A stretch of 51,447 nt of DNA, taken from Erysipelotrichia bacterium. Its GTDB lineage: Bacteria > Bacillota_I > Bacilli_A > Erysipelotrichales > Erysipelotrichaceae. Of this stretch, positions 24,453 through 35,958 are shown piece by piece. A program made the position numbers and the translations under genes. The notes beneath the pieces were generated by a model. It did not search any database, was not told the origin of the DNA, and worked only from the letters and a program-made list of their open reading frames with translations. The stretch spans positions 1 through 51,447 of the forward strand of contig JAAZKG010000071.1 of NCBI GenBank assembly GCA_012799935.1, written 5' to 3'. The stretch's first letter is position 1; each line of letters starts with the position of its first letter.

Positions 24453-25088
24453 ATGAAAAAGGAATTATTAAATTTAAAAGATAAAATCGTAGTGGTCAGT
24501 AAAAATCGCTCTATTAACGAAATCAGGGAAATTTATGATCAAGGTTTTAGAATGTTTGGCGAAAATAGAGTTCAAGAACTCCTTTCAAAAGTTGATTATA
24601 CTCCTAGTGATATCCAATGGCATCTAATTGGACACTTACAAAGAAATAAAGTTTCGAAAATAATCAAATTGTGTAGTTTGATTCATTCTGTTGATAGTTT
24701 TAGATTGCTAGAAAAAATCAATCGAGAATCAAAAAAACAAAATACTATCACTAATATCTTGCTACAGGTAAATATTGCTTTAGAAGATACAAAGTATGGC
24801 TTTAATAAAAATGAAGTGTTAGATACTATTAAAAAAGCTTCCGTTTTTAATAATATCCTAATCAAAGGGATTATGGTTATTGGGCCTAATATCAGTGATG
24901 AAAAGATGATTTTAGATGTTTTTTACCAAGGATATGACTTATATAATAAATGCAAAGAAATAAAGCAACATAATGTTTGTATTGATACCTATTCTGCTGG
25001 TATGTCTAATGATTATAAATTGGCTTTGAAAGCTAATAGCACTCTTTTAAGATTAGGATCAATTATGTTTGAAAAAGACAATGTATAA
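24453..25088 (+). CDS. PLP homeostasis protein (YggS/PLPBP/YlmE family)
   Basis: A 211-residue non-catalytic PLP-binding protein. The barrel starts KIVVVSKNRSINEIREIYDQG, with Lys in VVSKNR binding PLP, then FGENRVQELLSK and IQWHLIGHLQRNKVSKII, all hallmarks of the family. The C-terminal phosphate-binding part reads SAGMSNDYKLALKANSTLLRLGSIMF, where YggS usually has MSxDxxxAI. It helps keep free PLP at a safe level. It stands divergent from dapL, another PLP protein, and convergent with htrA, separated by a bidirectional terminator. GGAAG lies upstream of the ATG. Confidence 0.93.
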   Translation: MKKELLNLKDKIVVVSKNRSINEIREIYDQGFRMFGENRVQELLSKVDYTPSDIQWHLIGHLQRNKVSKIIKLCSLIHSVDSFRLLEKINRESKKQNTITNILLQVNIALEDTKYGFNKNEVLDTIKKASVFNNILIKGIMVIGPNISDEKMILDVFYQGYDLYNKCKEIKQHNVCIDTYSAGMSNDYKLALKANSTLLRLGSIMFEKDNV

Positions 25089-25100
25089 TTTTTCTAAATA

Positions 25101-25130
25101 AAAATAGCGATTAATTTCGCTATTTCTTTT
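25101..25130. terminator. Bidirectional terminator between yggS and htrA
   Basis: AAATAGCGA (25102-25110) pairs with TCGCTATTT (25117-25125) around a six-base loop, with T-rich flanks on both strands. The right arm lies in the last codons of htrA. Confidence 0.82.
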
Positions 25131-26364
25131 GTTCTAGTGTAAGTAACAAGCTAATTTCTCTTTGTCCCCTCACTACTATAATTTTTACTGTATCACCAGC
25201 TGAATAATTACATAGTGCTGTTCTTAAATCTGTAAGTGATTTTATTTCAGTTCCATCAAAATTGACAATTACATCGCCAACCTTTAATCCTGAATTTCTT
25301 GCTGCATCTGTAACCACTTCTGATACATAGACTCCAAAAGAAGTAACACTAAAATTCCAAGCTTGTTGCATTGTTTCAATAGAAACTCCTCTAATTCCCA
25401 GTTGCGGTCTTCCTTCAACATATCCATAAGCAATCAATTGTTTTACCACATCAATGGCATAATTAGATGGAATAGCAAAACCAATACCTTCTATATATTC
25501 ACCTGCACTTTTAGCATTAACAATACCTATTAAATTTCCGCCAACATCAAACAAGCCTCCTCCAGAATTTCCTGGACTGATAGCAGTATTTGTTTGTAAT
25601 AAGACCATTTTTTGACCTGCAATGGTAATTTCTCTACTTAAAGCACTTATAATTCCATCAGTTACTGTACCACCTAGTGTTCCTAGTGGATTTCCTATCG
25701 CAATACACATTTGACCCACTTTAATTTGGTTAGAATTGCCAATTGTTGCTATTTTTAATCCTTCAGCTTCAATTTTTAGTACCGCTATATCACTAACTAA
25801 ATCTGCTGCAACTAACTCAGCATTATATTTATCACCAGAAGTTAAAACTACTACAATATTAGTAGCATCCTCAACAACATGATTATTGGTGATAATATAA
25901 CCATCACTAGAATATATGACTCCTGATCCTGCTCCTTCAGTTATGTATTCACCATAAAAAGAACTATATTTAGTTGACTCAGTATATACTTCAACAATAG
26001 TATCTTTTATATTGCTTACCACTTCACTAATATCAGTTTTCCCTGATATAACAACTGTAGGACTATTTACATTTTGATTTGGTTGTTCAATTACAACTGT
26101 TTTATTTTCTACGTTTTTAAGAACCGCTTTAGCTGTAATATAACTGCTTATTGTCGATACAATCACTGTTAAAACAAGCATCATTAAAATTATTCCACCA
26201 GTAAAACTTCTTTTTTCTTTTTTCTCGTTTTTGTTTTTTATTTTATCAATAGTATCAAAAATAGTTGTTGTACTTTCATCATTATCAATGATTATATAAT
26301 CATTTTCAAAACTTGATTTTTCTTCTTTTTTTACTTCATCTATATTTTCAAACGGTTCATTCAT
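25120..26364 (-). CDS. Membrane-anchored HtrA/DegP serine protease with PDZ domain
   Basis: A 414-residue protein: a 50-residue acidic/basic cytoplasmic head, one transmembrane helix (residues 55-78), a trypsin-like domain with the full triad His162 (TNNHVVEDA), Asp192 (SDIAVLKIE) and Ser267 (SPGNSGGGLF), and a PDZ domain from about residue 320 (GVYVSEVVTDAARNSGLKVGDVIVNFDGTEI). HtrA proteins degrade misfolded exported proteins. In many Bacillota htrA lies near the origin next to the parB/rlmH genes; here its neighbours are the cohesin- and dockerin-bearing proteins. The gene looks intact. Confidence 0.95.
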   Translation of the reverse strand: MNEPFENIDEVKKEEKSSFENDYIIIDNDESTTTIFDTIDKIKNKNEKKEKRSFTGGIILMMLVLTVIVSTISSYITAKAVLKNVENKTVVIEQPNQNVNSPTVVISGKTDISEVVSNIKDTIVEVYTESTKYSSFYGEYITEGAGSGVIYSSDGYIITNNHVVEDATNIVVVLTSGDKYNAELVAADLVSDIAVLKIEAEGLKIATIGNSNQIKVGQMCIAIGNPLGTLGGTVTDGIISALSREITIAGQKMVLLQTNTAISPGNSGGGLFDVGGNLIGIVNAKSAGEYIEGIGFAIPSNYAIDVVKQLIAYGYVEGRPQLGIRGVSIETMQQAWNFSVTSFGVYVSEVVTDAARNSGLKVGDVIVNFDGTEIKSLTDLRTALCNYSAGDTVKIIVVRGQREISLLLTLEQKK

Positions 26365-26403
26365 AGAATGTTTCCTTCTTTCATATTATGTCTATTTTAA
26401 AAA

Positions 26404-27723
26404 TTATACTTCTTTTCTTTTTAGAGTTAATGCTATTGCTGCAATAAAACTAATTGTTCCAGCTATCGCTGCCGTTAAATAAAGCATTTCTTTAACACCG
26501 ATTTTTTCTTCTACCATTGGATAAATAGGTAAAGTAAACTTCTGTAGTGTTTTTTCGCTCATTTCATAACTATAAATAGCATCGTTGCCCTCTAGATCTT
26601 TTAAGTAAATTAAACGATAATTGCTCATATTTTCTGCCAAGGAAATCCAACCATCAAATTGTTTGTCTTCAATGTTTACTTTTATTGGTTTATAAAACTT
26701 TTCTAAATCTGTATATTTTGTGTAGTCAATAGCATTAATTAAATATTGTTTTCCATCAATTTCTAGCGGTTCAAACTTATTTCCGACCACATCATTTTCT
26801 ATATCATACAAATAAAAGTCTTTGTTATTTTCGCTATTAGCTAAATATATTAAATTCAGATTACCTTTATAGAAAACTACAATTTCATTTTCTTTTACAA
26901 GAATTTCTTTTCTTTCAAATCCTTCAGGAACAATCACTTTATCTAAATTTATAACTACTCCCAAATTTTTATCTTCATAGACGATTTTTGGTTTTTCTTC
27001 AACATATAACTTTATTTTATATGTTTTTGTTGTTTTATCTTGAGCAACACAAACTACTTCTATTTCATTCCAGCCTTCTTTAACACTTTCATTTATTTTA
27101 TTAATTGTTGCTTTTGAACTGCTTGCTTTAGCTAAAACTTTAATTGTTTCAGTATTAACTGGCGCATAAGCGGTATATTCAAAAACATCTGATTCAAATG
27201 GCTGTTCAAATTCTATGTTTTCAATTTGTAAAGAAGCCAGTGATGCATCAGAAGATAAAGATGTTGTTGTCTCATTGTTTGTAGTTTTAGCCTTTATTTG
27301 CAAAGTTTTTACAATTTTTTCGCTATATCCTCCAACATATTGAGGTGGATCATAACTTGCAAACTGAGTGGTATTAACTTCGACTTTTGTTGATCCAATT
27401 TTCTTAGTTGAAAAAGTAATGCTGAATGTTACTGATTTATCTGCACTTGGCTCAACAATTATCACATTTCCTTGTATGTGCCCTCTTCCATTTAAATTAG
27501 CTGAAACATATTTTAAATATTGTGTATCATAAGAAAATATGATTTTCCCTCCACCAACACCGTTGTTACATTTTAGTTTTATTGTTAATTTAACCGTGTT
27601 TGACAGCACTACTGAACTACTAGAAAAATATGCTTCTACACTTGCGTCCGCTGCTTTTATTGGTTTTATTGTCGATACTACTATAGTAAGTATTGTTATC
27701 AATACAAAAATTCTTTTTTTCAT
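26404..27723 (-). CDS. Surface protein with cohesin-like and cadherin-like beta-sandwich domains and C-terminal anchor
   Basis: A 439-residue exported protein. A signal peptide (MKKRIFVLITILTIVV..., cleavage near AADAS) is followed by a cohesin-like domain (about residues 30-150; YFSSSSVVLSNTVKLTIKL, GGKIIFSYDTQYLKYVSANL), a cadherin-like beta-sandwich (LASLQIENIEFEQPFESDVFEYTAYAPV, about 165-245), a mixed region and a C-terminal transmembrane helix ending in LKRKEV. The start at ATG 27723 is preferred to GTG 27738 because AAAGGTG would overlap the latter. It follows the dockerin-bearing glucosaminidase by 17 bp. Cohesin identity is a by-eye judgement; the beta-sandwich match is clearer. Confidence 0.72.
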   Translation of the reverse strand: MKKRIFVLITILTIVVSTIKPIKAADASVEAYFSSSSVVLSNTVKLTIKLKCNNGVGGGKIIFSYDTQYLKYVSANLNGRGHIQGNVIIVEPSADKSVTFSITFSTKKIGSTKVEVNTTQFASYDPPQYVGGYSEKIVKTLQIKAKTTNNETTTSLSSDASLASLQIENIEFEQPFESDVFEYTAYAPVNTETIKVLAKASSSKATINKINESVKEGWNEIEVVCVAQDKTTKTYKIKLYVEEKPKIVYEDKNLGVVINLDKVIVPEGFERKEILVKENEIVVFYKGNLNLIYLANSENNKDFYLYDIENDVVGNKFEPLEIDGKQYLINAIDYTKYTDLEKFYKPIKVNIEDKQFDGWISLAENMSNYRLIYLKDLEGNDAIYSYEMSEKTLQKFTLPIYPMVEEKIGVKEMLYLTAAIAGTISFIAAIALTLKRKEV

Positions 27724-27740
27724 ATATTTATATTTCACCT

Positions 27741-29543
27741 TTATTGTTCAATGTTTCCTATTTCTAATAAATATTTTCTTAAATGCAGATAACCTAGTGT
27801 AGATATTCCTGTTTCTCCATTAATTTCTGCTGCTTTTTTTTCAATATTATTCATTTCATATATCTCTAAAAGCGCTTTTCGATATATTAGATAGTCAAGT
27901 GTTCCAATTATTCCATCACCATCAATATCCCCTTTAATAATTACGGTATAGGTGCTTTCTCCTTCATCTCCAATAATTATTAAAGCGTCTCCTGTTGAAA
28001 GTGGTAAATCTTTTGACTTTTCCGCGCCTTTTCTTTCAATTCTAATATTTACACCTGTATTCATTAGTGTAATTCTATTTAACAATTGTTGATAACTTAT
28101 CCCTATATCAAAGCCTGTTAAATGGCCTGAATCGTTTTGTAAATCTAAGTCTAAAATTAAATCGCCAGTATAATACTCTTCATTTGGAACAGTTTCTTCA
28201 ACTTCAGGTAACACAACTTCTGTTGGCAAAGCGGTTTTTTCAGGCATTTCTAAATATATTGGAATACTGAAAGTTAAAGCTTCTTCTAAAATGTCAGCCA
28301 GTCTATAGTTGGTGTACATCATTCTTCCTTCTGAAAAAGCTGCTCTAACATTAGTCGCATATTGATGCCAATATTTGCCAGTGGCACAGTTGTATTTTTG
28401 ATAGTACAAAGTGTCTTGACCTTTGTTAATGTATCCATCTGCAATCCACAATGCTCCGCCTTTAATAGATTTTTCAATGGTATTCCAAGGTCGGCCATAA
28501 CTTCCTTCCTTAGCAGCATATATTAATCCGTTTTTCCAACTTTGTTTGCCTGAATAGGCATGAATGTTGTAGAAATTGTAAATATTAGAATAAATTACTC
28601 CATTATGTTCAAACTCTCTGCCATCCACTGCAGCTGAACCATTAACTCCTTGTTCATTTCTTGCTTTTACTGCCAAGAATATTGGCGAAGTTTGAGCTTG
28701 TTGTCCAGCTTCGTAGAAAAGTGTCGCATAGCTTTTAGTTGTATTTTCATCTATTTGAACTTCGCCTTTCATAAATGTGATGTTTAATATTTGTTGAACA
28801 CATTCAGGTTGTTCAGTTTCGTTAAAAGAAAGTTTTAAAAATTGAAAAACCTCTTTTTCATTTAAAAAATTTCTTGGGTCCATAAAATAAGCGATAGTTT
28901 CAGTATTAGCTTGATACCAACTATAACCATCTAGCGCTATATATTGACCTGTTTCTGGATCATAAGCTCCTTGTCTAGTACTTCTTAAAGCTAAGTTACT
29001 TCCATCTATTAAACTTTTTCCTAGTACATCTTGGGCTTGCAAAATAGTAGCAAAAGCAGTATTTGTATGGAAGGCTTTAAATATCCAATTAGGATGTAAA
29101 GTATGCAAATATCTTAGATATACTCTATATTCCTCTGGAAATCCTTCGTTTTCTAAATGTTGTTCAAACACTTCATCTAATTCATAATAATGCAATATGA
29201 CATAATCTTCTCTAACCCAAGTTTGATATTCAATATTATTAATAATGTTAATGACATTATACCAAAGCTCATTTTTTTCATTTTTTTGTTTTCCTATAAC
29301 CTTATATGAGACATCTTCAACATAATACTGATTTTCTCCATTAATTTGAAGAATGGCATAACTTGTTGAAGGACCAGTTCTTACTCGCACATCACTTTGT
29401 GTAACTTCTAAATACACAGTTTCTTCTTGCTGTTGTTCTTGTTCCGATTCTGGTTGAGTTTCTTCTGCAAAAACATTGTTAAAAGGCTTAACGTTAATAA
29501 GCGTTGTTATAAATAATAAGACAATTAATATTTTTTTAAGCAC
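27741..29543 (-). CDS. Secreted SH3b / endo-beta-N-acetylglucosaminidase with C-terminal dockerin
   Basis: A 600-residue exported protein in domain order: signal peptide (1-27), Glu/Gln-rich linker (28-45), bacterial SH3 domain (46-115; VRVRTGPSTSYAILQI), glucosaminidase domain (about 145-420) with LHPNWIFKAFHTNTAFATIL and the catalytic-type AVKARNEQGVNGSAAVDG, then a beta-rich linker and a dockerin-like C-terminus (GDIDGDGIIGTLDYLIYRKALLEI). The calcium loop DIDGDGIIGTLD is textbook; the second repeat (AEINGETGISTLGYLHLRKYLL) is degenerate. The start is GTG, preceded by AGGAG at a normal distance. It would cut the glycan strand of peptidoglycan. The adjacent gene carries a cohesin-like domain. 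Confidence 0.85.
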   Translation of the reverse strand: MLKKILIVLLFITTLINVKPFNNVFAEETQPESEQEQQQEETVYLEVTQSDVRVRTGPSTSYAILQINGENQYYVEDVSYKVIGKQKNEKNELWYNVINIINNIEYQTWVREDYVILHYYELDEVFEQHLENEGFPEEYRVYLRYLHTLHPNWIFKAFHTNTAFATILQAQDVLGKSLIDGSNLALRSTRQGAYDPETGQYIALDGYSWYQANTETIAYFMDPRNFLNEKEVFQFLKLSFNETEQPECVQQILNITFMKGEVQIDENTTKSYATLFYEAGQQAQTSPIFLAVKARNEQGVNGSAAVDGREFEHNGVIYSNIYNFYNIHAYSGKQSWKNGLIYAAKEGSYGRPWNTIEKSIKGGALWIADGYINKGQDTLYYQKYNCATGKYWHQYATNVRAAFSEGRMMYTNYRLADILEEALTFSIPIYLEMPEKTALPTEVVLPEVEETVPNEEYYTGDLILDLDLQNDSGHLTGFDIGISYQQLLNRITLMNTGVNIRIERKGAEKSKDLPLSTGDALIIIGDEGESTYTVIIKGDIDGDGIIGTLDYLIYRKALLEIYEMNNIEKKAAEINGETGISTLGYLHLRKYLLEIGNIEQ

Positions 29544-29598
29544 AACGAAAACTCCTATCCGATTTTATTATATCACATTTATTTTTTAATCAATATAG

Positions 29599-29935
29599 TT
29601 ACCCACATGTTGATAAGTAGGTTATCCACATATGTGGAAAAATGTTTGAAATTTAAAAATTTCCTTTGTTTAAAGCGTTTTTCTCAATATAACTGTGGAT
29701 AATTCATGTGGGATACTAATTATACTCCAAGTTATCCACATTTTCCACTGTTTATAGATTTTTATTCACGAGTTATCCACATATAAAAGTCGTGGATTGT
29801 TGTGGATAACTCAAAATTTACCTTATTTATATATGTTTTTTACCTTAATTTTATTGTGGATAACTTTTTTAGACAAAAATATTAATAGATTTTTATCTGC
29901 TTAGGGGTTAATATAGTATTACTTAAAATGAAAGA
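29599..29935 (+). other. Chromosomal replication origin (oriC) with DnaA-box cluster
   Basis: The 400-bp gap before dnaA holds six exact DnaA boxes: TTATCCACA at 29622, 29732 and 29773 and the inverted TGTGGATAA at 29694, 29801 and 29855. Single-mismatch relatives stand at 29599 (TTACCCACA) and 29633 (TGTGGAAAA), the latter forming a back-to-back pair with the 29622 box. The AT-rich stretch at about 29864-29930 could be the unwinding element. Genes diverge from this point on both sides and dnaA follows at once, which fits the standard Bacillota origin. Confidence 0.93.
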
Positions 29936-29944
29936 GTGATGGAG

Positions 29945-31288
29945 ATGTATAGTTTAAATATCGTTTATAAACAATTAAAAGATAAGATTTATGAAAAATT
30001 AAATGAAAACAATAAGTCTTTTTATATTGATTGTTTTGATGAAACTGAACTCGTTCATTTAGATGAAAAAGAAGCAATTATTGTTACTCCTTATAATTTT
30101 AATAAATCTCTTTTATTTGATGTTATAACCGAAATTAATGATAGTTTTTTTGATCTTTTAAGCCAAGATGTATCTTGTGTCATTGAAACAACTGATAATT
30201 ATCGTAAAAACTATATCATTGATACCATTACAAAGGATCTTTCTGATAATTTGCTTCCTGATTACTCATTTGATAATTTCATTGAAGGACCAAGCAACAA
30301 AGAAGCTAAAACCGCAGCTTTAACTTGTGCTATAAAACCAGGAGAAAAATTTTTTAATCCCTTAGTTATTTATGGTGATTCAGGACTAGGAAAAACACAT
30401 TTATTACATGCTATTGGTAATCATATTAAACAAAATGATTTTGATAAGAAGATTTTATATATAACCAGTTTAGATTTTGTTAAAGAAGTTGGAAAGTCTT
30501 TACGTGATAACACCATCGAAGAATACAAAAATCAATTAAATTCCGTAGATATCTTACTTGTTGATGATATTCAATTTTTATCTGGTAAACAGAAATCCAA
30601 TGAAATATTCTTCACTATCTATAATGAACTCTTTAACAACAGAAAACAGGTAGTTTTAACTTCTGATAGACCTCCAGTTCAAATAAAAGATATTGAAGAT
30701 CGTTTAAAAACCAGATTTTCTCAAGGTTTATCTGTTACAATTTCATCTTTAGAGTTTGAAACAGCTGAAAAAATCTTAGAATTAAAACTAAAAAATCATA
30801 ATTTAGATAAAAATTCTATTGATTGTGATGTAATTTCTTTTATTGCCAAAAATTTCTCTACTGATGTGAGAAATTTAGAAGGAGCATTAAATAGGTTATT
30901 ATTTTATTCAATTAATTTCTCAAAAGGACAAAAAATTAACTTACCTTTAGCTTTAGAAGCATTTAAAGATAAATTAGAATATACTTCATATGCTAATACT
31001 GAACTCTCTTCTAAAGTAATTATAAAAGCCGTTGCTGATTATTATAATTTAACCGAAAAACAACTTATTTCTAAAAGCAGAACTAAAAATATCACTACTG
31101 CCAGACATATAGCTATGTATTTATGTCGAATTCATTTAGATTATTCTTATGAAAAAATAGGAGATGATTTTGGTGGAAGAGATCACACTACAGTTTTGTC
31201 TGCTTTTGAAAAGATAGAAAGACTTTTAAAAGAAAATGAATTATACAGAAAAATTATTAGTGATATTGAGAAAATTTTCACTACATAA
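29945..31288 (+). CDS. dnaA: Chromosomal replication initiator protein DnaA
   Basis: AAA+ initiator that melts oriC. Domain I covers about residues 1-75, domain III begins at SFDNFIEGPSNKEAKTAAL and contains the Walker A GDSGLGKTHLLHAIG and Walker B DILLVDDIQFLSGK, and domain IV ends with the DNA-binding signature GRDHTTVLSAFEKIE. The total of about 447 residues is normal. Possible starts are GTG 29936, ATG 29939 and ATG 29945; the last is chosen because AAAGAGTGAT, a near match to the ribosome site, overlaps the first two. It opens the dnaA-dnaN-yaaA-recF-gyrB-gyrA set. Confidence 0.97.
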   Translation: MYSLNIVYKQLKDKIYEKLNENNKSFYIDCFDETELVHLDEKEAIIVTPYNFNKSLLFDVITEINDSFFDLLSQDVSCVIETTDNYRKNYIIDTITKDLSDNLLPDYSFDNFIEGPSNKEAKTAALTCAIKPGEKFFNPLVIYGDSGLGKTHLLHAIGNHIKQNDFDKKILYITSLDFVKEVGKSLRDNTIEEYKNQLNSVDILLVDDIQFLSGKQKSNEIFFTIYNELFNNRKQVVLTSDRPPVQIKDIEDRLKTRFSQGLSVTISSLEFETAEKILELKLKNHNLDKNSIDCDVISFIAKNFSTDVRNLEGALNRLLFYSINFSKGQKINLPLALEAFKDKLEYTSYANTELSSKVIIKAVADYYNLTEKQLISKSRTKNITTARHIAMYLCRIHLDYSYEKIGDDFGGRDHTTVLSAFEKIERLLKENELYRKIISDIEKIFTT

Positions 31289-31327
31289 CTATTAACATTT
31301 TATTCTATTCAAATTAACAAGAAAAAA

Positions 31328-31373
31328 TGTTAAAATATACTTAGAGAAAAAGGGTTTTTTGAATTTATCCACT
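31328..31373 (+). promoter_or_regulatory. dnaN promoter region with a DnaA-box-like site
   Basis: An extended -10 TGTTAAAAT (31328-31336) stands about 90 bp before dnaN. TTATCCACT (31365-31373), one base from a consensus DnaA box, lies just downstream in the leader and is followed by TTTTCCAC. DnaA could therefore repress dnaN transcription here. Confidence 0.45.
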
Positions 31374-31425
31374 TTTCCACATAAGTATTAATTATATTTA
31401 TACTAATTATTATAAGGAGGATACT

Positions 31426-32541
31426 ATGTACTTCAAAATAAACAAAAAAACATTCTTAGACAATATCAACATTGTATCAAGAGCAGTTTCTATGAATTCA
31501 CCTTTACCAGTTCTTCATAATATTAAATTATCAGTGAAAGATAATTATATTCAAATGACAGCTTCCGATGGTGATATTTCTATTCAAACTTCTATTTTTA
31601 TTGATGAAGCATCAAATTTAACAATTTTTGAAGAAGGAGATGTTTTATTAGATGGTAAATATTTATCTGATATGATTAGAAAAATTGATGCAGAAATTGT
31701 TGAAGTAGAAACTATTGATGGATGTTTAACTAGCATTAGAGGTTTACAGGTAAACTTTGAGTTAAATGGAATAAAATCAGAAAATTATCCAGTAATTGAT
31801 TTTTCTCAACCTGCTGAATCTTTTGAATTAGAAGCAGAGGTATTAAAAAACATTATTTATCAAACTTGTTTTGCTACAAGCGATAAAGAAACAAGACCTG
31901 TATTAACGGGAGTAAATTTTAATTGTTCTGGTAATGTTTTGACTTGTGTGGCAACAGATTCATATAGATTAGCTCAAAAAAGAATAGTCTTAGAAAATAA
32001 TCACAATTTTAATATTACTATTCCATCTAAAAGTCTTCAGGATGTTTCAAGAATTATAAATACTGATAATGATATTACTATTTCATTGAGTGATAAAAAA
32101 GTATTATTTATCATCAACAATATATTAGTTCAAACTAGATTAATTGATGGTTTATATCCTGAAACAAGTAGATTAATTCCTTCTGAGTTTAATTATGAAT
32201 TATTAGTTGATGCTAGAGATTTATTGAATGCTTTAGACAGGGCTAGTTTTATTAAAAATGAAGGTATTTACTTAGTAAGAATGGAAATGTCAGAAGATGA
32301 AATAGTTATTACTTCAAGAAGTAATGATGTTGTTTCAGTTGAAAGAGTAACTCCGATTGAATATATTGGAGAACCATTAAATATTTCTTTCAAAGGAAAT
32401 TATGTTTATGATGCAATAAGAGTATTAAATGCCTTCCAAGTAAAAATTTCATTTAGTGGAAATATGAAACCATTCATTTTAAAATCAGTTGATGATGAAA
32501 ATGTACTGCAATTAGTACTTCCTATTAAAACTTATAATTAA
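31426..32541 (+). CDS. dnaN: DNA polymerase III beta subunit (sliding clamp)
   Basis: The 371-residue ring-forming clamp that tethers the replicative polymerase. Three repeated domains are visible, with the typical opening FKINKKTFLDNINIVSRAVSMNSPLPVLHNIKL and the C-terminal hydrophobic groove and end FSGNMKPFILKSVDDENVLQLVLPIKTY. AAGGAGG lies seven bases upstream. A strong terminator follows, so dnaA and dnaN form a unit separate from yaaA-recF. Confidence 0.97.
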   Translation: MYFKINKKTFLDNINIVSRAVSMNSPLPVLHNIKLSVKDNYIQMTASDGDISIQTSIFIDEASNLTIFEEGDVLLDGKYLSDMIRKIDAEIVEVETIDGCLTSIRGLQVNFELNGIKSENYPVIDFSQPAESFELEAEVLKNIIYQTCFATSDKETRPVLTGVNFNCSGNVLTCVATDSYRLAQKRIVLENNHNFNITIPSKSLQDVSRIINTDNDITISLSDKKVLFIINNILVQTRLIDGLYPETSRLIPSEFNYELLVDARDLLNALDRASFIKNEGIYLVRMEMSEDEIVITSRSNDVVSVERVTPIEYIGEPLNISFKGNYVYDAIRVLNAFQVKISFSGNMKPFILKSVDDENVLQLVLPIKTYN

Positions 32542-32564
32542 AGACCTCAAAAGGTCTTTTTTTT
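32541..32564 (+). terminator. Rho-independent terminator after dnaN
   Basis: AAGACCT (32541-32547), loop CAAA and AGGTCTT (32552-32558) followed by a run of T residues. The gap to yaaA (32565-32718) has a TATAAT (32681-32686) likely to be the -10 of the yaaA-recF-gyrB-gyrA unit, with no convincing -35. Confidence 0.9.
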
Positions 32565-32718
32565 ATATAAGGCAATTTAAGGCATTTTAAGTGGTTTTTT
32601 CATTGGTTGAGTATAAATGACAATTTATTAAAAATTGTTAATGTAATGCTTTTAAATAAATAAAAACCACTTTTTTATGTTATAATATAGTTGTTGTTTT
32701 ATCTAAAGGAGGTATTGT

Positions 32719-32921
32719 ATGATTGTGAAAATTAACACCGAATATATTGAATTACAACAGTTTTTAAAATTAACAGACTGGATTTCTTCTGGCGGGGAAG
32801 CAAAAATAGCAGTTAAAAAATTAAAAATTAAAATAGATGGAGCAGAAGAAAATAGAAGAGGAAGAAAAATTTATCCTGGATCTATTGTTGAAATTGAAAA
32901 TAAAAAATATGAGGTTAAATA

Positions 32922-32922
<1 letters not shown>
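32719..32922 (+). CDS. yaaA: S4 domain RNA-binding protein YaaA
   Basis: A 67-residue S4-like protein of the YaaA family located between dnaN and recF in many Bacillota. The sequence EYIELQQFLKLTDWISSGGEAKIAVKK and GRKIYPGSIVEIENKKYEV contains the conserved pattern in which a basic surface binds structured RNA. AAAGGAGG precedes the ATG. Its TAA overlaps the recF ATG by one base (TAATG), so the two are coupled. The exact RNA partner is not known. Confidence 0.92.
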
Positions 32923-35946
<3,024 letters not shown>

Positions 35947-35958
35947 GAGGAAAAAATC

